A DNA stretch of 64,000 bases from CAHJWH01 sp965198905 (GTDB lineage: Bacteria; Pseudomonadota; Alphaproteobacteria; Caulobacterales; Caulobacteraceae), in contig OZ240678.1 in the NCBI GenBank assembly GCA_965198905.1, positions 2,294,001 through 2,358,000 of the forward strand. The letters run 5' to 3'. The position numbers and the translations under genes were made by a program. Shown here piece after piece: positions 60,943 through 64,000 of this stretch (positions are counted from its first letter, which is position 1; each line of letters opens with the position of its first letter). The notes below the pieces were generated by a model. That model did no database searches, was not told where the DNA came from, and saw nothing but the letters and a program-made list of their open reading frames with translations.

Positions 60943-61289
60943 CGCCTCAGCGCCTTCAAGGTCGCGCTGACCAGGGTCGCCGGCGCGCCCGCGTCGATGA
61001 CCACCCGGCCGCCGTCAGCGAGGTGCACCACGATGGCGCCGCCGTGCCCACCCGGCGGCTCCGTCCTGCTCGGCGAGCCGACGACCATGGCCGGGAGGAA
61101 AGCCGGTTGGCTCTCCGCCGCATGCTCGCGCCGCCACTTGTAGATCAGGCTGGTCGCCACATCGAACTGGCGAGCGACGTCCGCCACCACAGCACCCGGT
61201 GCGAACACCGCCTCCAAGACCTCCACCCGCTCCGCGTCACTCCACCGACGCCGCCGCTGCGGCCCCATCATCAATGTCACCTGGGCCAT
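60939..61289 (-). CDS. tnpA: IS66 DNA-binding protein TnpA
   Basis: 116 residues with an N-terminal helix-turn-helix of the transposase_8/IS3-like type: RRRWSDAERVEVLEAVFAPG, VVADVARQFDVATSLIYKWR. A Gly/Val-rich C-terminus follows. It is the first gene of the element, about 90 bases inside the right terminal repeat, and overlaps tnpB by four bases. Confidence 0.93.
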   Translation of the reverse strand: MAQVTLMMGPQRRRRWSDAERVEVLEAVFAPGAVVADVARQFDVATSLIYKWRREHAAESQPAFLPAMVVGSPSRTEPPGGHGGAIVVHLADGGRVVIDAGAPATLVSATLKALRR

Positions 61290-61383
61290 GCTGTGCAGCT
61301 ACGAGCGCTCATAAGGACGACTTACGAGCGCAGCATCAGCCCCTCGCACCAACCCGGCAAGGCGGCCCTCACCGCAGGGTTAC

Positions 61384-61391
61384 GTGGAGGA
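61384..61391 (+). repeat. IS66 target-site duplication, right copy
   Basis: GTGGAGGA, identical to 58820-58827. Confidence 0.85.
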
Positions 61392-61437
61392 TGACGCCCT
61401 GGCCCATGGTCTCGGGTCGCTGTCCGGTCGAGGTCAT
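61392..61437 (-). pseudogene. Cupin gene, 5' fragment cut off by IS66
   Basis: Starting with the ATG at 61437, which overlaps the ALDH stop as ATGA, the frame reads MTSTGQRPETMGQGVILH before the IS end. Across the duplicated 8 bp this would continue HPGE and then, one base out of frame, into the cupin core at 58819. It shows the cupin was the fourth gene of the operon. Confidence 0.65.
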
Positions 61438-62801
61438 GCGCCGACCCACACGGTCTTCTGGTTGAGGAAGCTGCAAACGCCCCGCACGCCGAGCTCGCGG
61501 CCGTAGCCGGAGTGCTTGACGCCGCCGAACGGGATCCGGGCGTCCGACGCCACGATGGCGTTGACGAACACCGCGCCGGCCTCGATGCGCGGGATCAGGC
61601 GGCGCGCCCGGTCCAGGTCGCGCGTCCAGATCGAGGCGCTGAGGCCGAAGGCGGTGGCGTTGGCGAGGGCCACCGCCTCCTCGTCGTCCCTGGCCACGGT
61701 GATGGCGGCGGCGGGGCCGAAGGTCTCCTCATCGAAGGCCGCCATGCCGGGGGCTACGCGGTCCAGCACGGTCGGGCGGTACAACCAGCCGGGGCGCTCC
61801 ACCGCCTCGCCGCCGCAGAGCAGGCGCGCGCCGGCGTGCAGCGTCGCCTCGACCTGGCGGTGCAGGCTGGCGCGCAGGCTGGCGCGCGCCAGCGGGCCAA
61901 GGGTCGTCGCGGGGTCGAGCGGGTCGCCCAGCGTGAGCGCGCCGACCGCGCCGGTGAAAGCCTCGACGAACCGGTCCGCGATCGCCTCGGCGACCAGGAA
62001 GCGCTTGGCGGCGATGCAGCTCTGGCCGGTGTTGGAGTAGCGCGCCTTCACCGCGGCCTTGACCGTCCGGTCCAGGTCGGCGTCGGCCAGCACGATGAAG
62101 GGGTCCGAGCCCCCGAGCTCCAGCACCTGCGGCGTGATCCGGGCCCCGGCCTGGGCGGCGACGATGGCGCCCGCCTCGGTGGAGGCCGTCAGGCTGACGG
62201 CGGAGACGCGTGGGTCCTCGATCACGCCCTTCACTTCGGCGGTCTCGATCAGGAGGGCCGAGAACAGGCCGTCCGGCGCCCCGGCCTCCTTCAGCGCCGC
62301 CTCGAGGGCGAGCGCGCAGCCCGGCACGTTGTCGGCGTGCTTCAGGAGGGCCGCGTTGCCGCCCAGGAGCGCCGGGGCCAGGAAGCGGACGGCCTGCCAG
62401 AACGGATAGTTCCAGGGCATGATCCCCAGCACGACGCCCAGCGGCTCGTAGGCGATCAGGCTCTCCAGCGCCGAGGTCTCCACGGGCTCGGGCGCCAGGA
62501 AGCGTTCGGCGTTCGCCGCGTAGTAGTCGCAGGTGACGGCGCACTTCTCGATCTCGGCCGCCGCCTCGGCCAGCGGCTTGCCCATCTCGCATGTGATCAG
62601 CCGGGCGTTCTGCGCCGCCCGCTCGCGCAGAACGCCGGCGAGACGGGCCAGCAGCGCCCCGCGCCGGGCGGGCGGTTCGGCGCGCCAGCGGCGCTGCGCC
62701 GCCGCCGCGGCCGCCAGGCGCGCCTCCTCCGCGGCGGCGTCATGGGCCTCGTAGGTCTGGAGGCGTTCGCCCGTGGCGGGATTGGTGGTGACGAAGCTCA
62801 T
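61434..62801 (-). CDS. NAD(P)-dependent aldehyde dehydrogenase (succinate-semialdehyde type)
   Basis: 455 residues of the ALDH superfamily. It has LGVVLGIMPWNYPFWQAVRF, the catalytic Glu in VLELGGSDPFIVLADADL, the catalytic Cys in NTGQSCIAAKRFLVAEAI, and the C-terminal PFGGVKHSGYGRELG. MPWNYPFWQ and SGSDPF-type motifs are typical of succinate-semialdehyde-like enzymes. It oxidises an aldehyde to an acid. It overlaps the Ldh-type gene (upstream) and the broken cupin gene (downstream) by ATGA. Confidence 0.9.
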   Translation of the reverse strand: MSFVTTNPATGERLQTYEAHDAAAEEARLAAAAAAQRRWRAEPPARRGALLARLAGVLRERAAQNARLITCEMGKPLAEAAAEIEKCAVTCDYYAANAERFLAPEPVETSALESLIAYEPLGVVLGIMPWNYPFWQAVRFLAPALLGGNAALLKHADNVPGCALALEAALKEAGAPDGLFSALLIETAEVKGVIEDPRVSAVSLTASTEAGAIVAAQAGARITPQVLELGGSDPFIVLADADLDRTVKAAVKARYSNTGQSCIAAKRFLVAEAIADRFVEAFTGAVGALTLGDPLDPATTLGPLARASLRASLHRQVEATLHAGARLLCGGEAVERPGWLYRPTVLDRVAPGMAAFDEETFGPAAAITVARDDEEAVALANATAFGLSASIWTRDLDRARRLIPRIEAGAVFVNAIVASDARIPFGGVKHSGYGRELGVRGVCSFLNQKTVWVGA

Positions 62802-63892
62802 GCCGTAGCGCCTCTCGAGATGGGGGTGGAGGCATCAGCGCCCGGGTCGAAGCCCAAAGCGACGCCGTACGTGCGCGACAGGGTCGTCAGGTCACGCACG
62901 GTGTCGGGCGGAAGTGCTATGCCCGCGCGGCGGTTGCGGGCGTCGTTGGCCGCCTCCAGCTCGCCCGGATAGTGGATGGCGTCGGCGTCGTGGGCGAGCG
63001 GGTTCTGCTTGAGGCCGTCGATCAGCGCGTCCACCCGCGCGGCGAACTCGGCCGGCGCCATCAGCCGGGCGATGTCGAGCATGAAGAGGAAGTGGCCGGC
63101 CCCGCTGCGGCCCTTCGGCGTATAGGGGCCGATCACGTCGGGTCCGAAGGCGCCGCCGCTGAGCACGCCGGAGAGCACGTCCATGATCAGGGCGATGGCG
63201 TAGCCCTTGTGGCCGCCCATGGGTTGGATCAGCCCGTCGATCGCGGCCTGGGGGTCGTCCGTCGGCCGGCCGGCGCGGTCGAGCGCCCAGTCCAGCGGGA
63301 TGGGCTCGCCCTTCTGGTGGGCGAGATAGATCTTGCCGCGCGCGACGCTGGTGTTGGCCATGTCCAGCACCAGGGGCGCGCGCTCGCCCGCGGGCGCGGC
63401 CCAGGACCAGGGGTTGGTCCCTACCGCCTTCTCCCGCCCGCCCCAGGGCGCCATGGCCGGGCTGGCGTTGGTGGAGAGGAAGGCGATCATCCCGCGCCGC
63501 GCCGCGCGCAGCGTGTAGTACATGGCCGTGCCGAAGTGGTTGGAGTTGCACACCGACACCGCGGCGATCCCGTGCACGCCGGCGCGCCGCACCGCCTCGT
63601 CCATCGCGAAGGCGGTGGCCACCTGGCCCATGGCGTCGTGGGCGTCGACCTGGGCCAGCGGGCCGAGGTCCTGCACCACGGCGGGCCGGCCCTTGGCGTC
63701 GCAGGCGCCGGAGGCCAGCCGCGCAACGTACCAGGGCAGGCGCAGGACGCCGTGGGAGGCGTGCCCCCACAGCTCGGCCTGCACCAGGGTGTCGGCGCAG
63801 AGCCCGGCGTCCGCGGCGTTCAGGCCCGCAGCGCGCAGGATCGCGGCGGAGAAGTCGCGCAGGGCGCCGAGGTCGGTGCGGAGCTCGTCCAT
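62798..63892 (-). CDS. Ldh-family (malate/L-lactate/ureidoglycolate dehydrogenase) oxidoreductase
   Basis: 364 residues from MDELRTDLGAL. Family segments are ELWGHASHGVLRLPWYVARL, VSVCNSNHFGTAMYYTLRAA, GTNPWSWAAP and LIQPMGGHKGYAIALIMDVL. The family oxidises 2-hydroxy acids with NAD; the substrate here is not clear. The start at 63892 has a good GAGGAAGG ribosome site. An ATG at 63913 that overlaps the VOC stop as ATGA is an alternative. It is coupled to the ALDH gene. Confidence 0.9.
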   Translation of the reverse strand: MDELRTDLGALRDFSAAILRAAGLNAADAGLCADTLVQAELWGHASHGVLRLPWYVARLASGACDAKGRPAVVQDLGPLAQVDAHDAMGQVATAFAMDEAVRRAGVHGIAAVSVCNSNHFGTAMYYTLRAARRGMIAFLSTNASPAMAPWGGREKAVGTNPWSWAAPAGERAPLVLDMANTSVARGKIYLAHQKGEPIPLDWALDRAGRPTDDPQAAIDGLIQPMGGHKGYAIALIMDVLSGVLSGGAFGPDVIGPYTPKGRSGAGHFLFMLDIARLMAPAEFAARVDALIDGLKQNPLAHDADAIHYPGELEAANDARNRRAGIALPPDTVRDLTTLSRTYGVALGFDPGADASTPISRGATA

Positions 63893-63909
63893 GGGTCCTT
63901 CCTCGCCGC

Positions 63910-64000
63910 TCATGCCGGCGACCGTTCGATCAGCTCGACCAGGATGCCGTCGGGCCCCTCGACGAAGGCGACCTTCACGCCCGGTCGGATCTCCGACACC
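63910..64000 (-). CDS. VOC/glyoxalase-like protein, C-terminal end (runs off the right edge)
   Basis: Thirty residues on the minus strand end VKVAFVEGPDGILVELIERS, the characteristic C-terminal strand and metal ligand region of vicinal-oxygen-chelate proteins (DPDGxxxEL). The stop overlaps the Ldh-type gene's possible ATG. It is the first visible gene of the operon that continues to ALDH and the cupin. Confidence 0.7.
   Translation of the reverse strand, partial: VSEIRPGVKVAFVEGPDGILVELIERSPA

Larger units (their letters stand above)
58828..61383 (-). mobile_element. Complete IS66-family insertion sequence
   Basis: 2,556 bp bounded by imperfect terminal inverted repeats: GTACGCATCCGGTGAGTACC at the left, and GTAACCCTGCGGTGAGGGCC read inward at the right. 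It is flanked by an 8-bp direct repeat, the size known for IS66. It contains tnpA, tnpB and tnpC in order on the minus strand, all intact. It is inserted in a cupin gene. The intact genes and matching duplication point to a recent insertion. Confidence 0.9.

Overview
The window is a chromosomal segment of a high-GC alphaproteobacterium of the Caulobacteraceae (Caulobacter/Phenylobacterium lineage). Five regulators of the Caulobacter cell-cycle and flagellar programme are recognisable by protein sequence: CcrM, SciP, FlbD, CpdR and CtrA. They occur with a Caulobacter-type flagellar cluster (fliF-fliG-flbE-fliN-flbD-flhA and fliK-flgD-flgE), CtrA-box-like sites (TTAA-N7-TTAA), GANTC methylation sites in front of ctrA, and a GroESL operon with a CIRCE-like operator.

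Layout. 1-1.3 kb: end of a DUF484/xerC unit and a small cytochrome-oxidase subunit. 1.5-10.6 kb: a broken ion-channel gene, then the flagellar basal-body and export operon, interrupted between flbD and flhA by a class A beta-lactamase gene lying between two near-palindromic repeats. 10.6-16.4 kb: alanine dehydrogenase, peptide deformylase, ccrM, a CLC transporter and rnhB. 16.4-19.7 kb: PEBP protein, M13 metallopeptidase and a possible small RNA. 19.7-24.4 kb: sciP and the hook operon with a sigma-54 promoter. 24.5-26.8 kb: pseI/pseH sugar genes and an LprI-like protein. 27.2-27.9 kb: GIY-YIG gene between perfect 41-bp inverted repeats. 27.8-33.7 kb: flavin reductase, FBPase, a WecG-type glycosyltransferase, CarD, ferredoxin and an ATP-dependent DNA ligase. 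33.7-42.2 kb: ABC exporter with kdsB, membrane cytochrome c, N-formylglutamate amidohydrolase, cpdR, glycerate kinase, DedA, DsbB and Coq7. 42.2-46.6 kb: ctrA with its control region, rsmD, rluB, tadA and a GNAT. 46.6-50.9 kb: groESL and two methyltransferases. 51-56.7 kb: Crp-family regulator, guaB, MAPEG, RsmB-type methyltransferase and guaA. 56.7-64 kb: a decayed region with SDR and LysR remnants, an intact SDR, and a catabolic operon (VOC, Ldh-family, ALDH, cupin) whose last gene carries a complete 2,556-bp IS66 element with an 8-bp target duplication.

How it fits together. CtrA, SciP and FlbD form the hierarchy that times flagellar transcription. CtrA would act at the fliF and sciP boxes, FlbD with sigma-54 at the hook operon, and SciP would restrain CtrA. 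CcrM methylation of GANTC would feed back on ctrA, and CpdR would direct CtrA proteolysis. PseI and PseH would supply sugar for flagellin.

The most distinctive feature is the density of dispersed near-palindromic repeats (at least five families) at gene borders. Several have become coding sequence: the only visible start codons of xerC and ccrM lie inside repeats, and tadA ends in one. No tRNA, rRNA or CRISPR array was seen. No clearly novel multi-gene system is evident; the repeat-bracketed beta-lactamase and GIY-YIG genes and the repeat-derived N-termini are the best leads.
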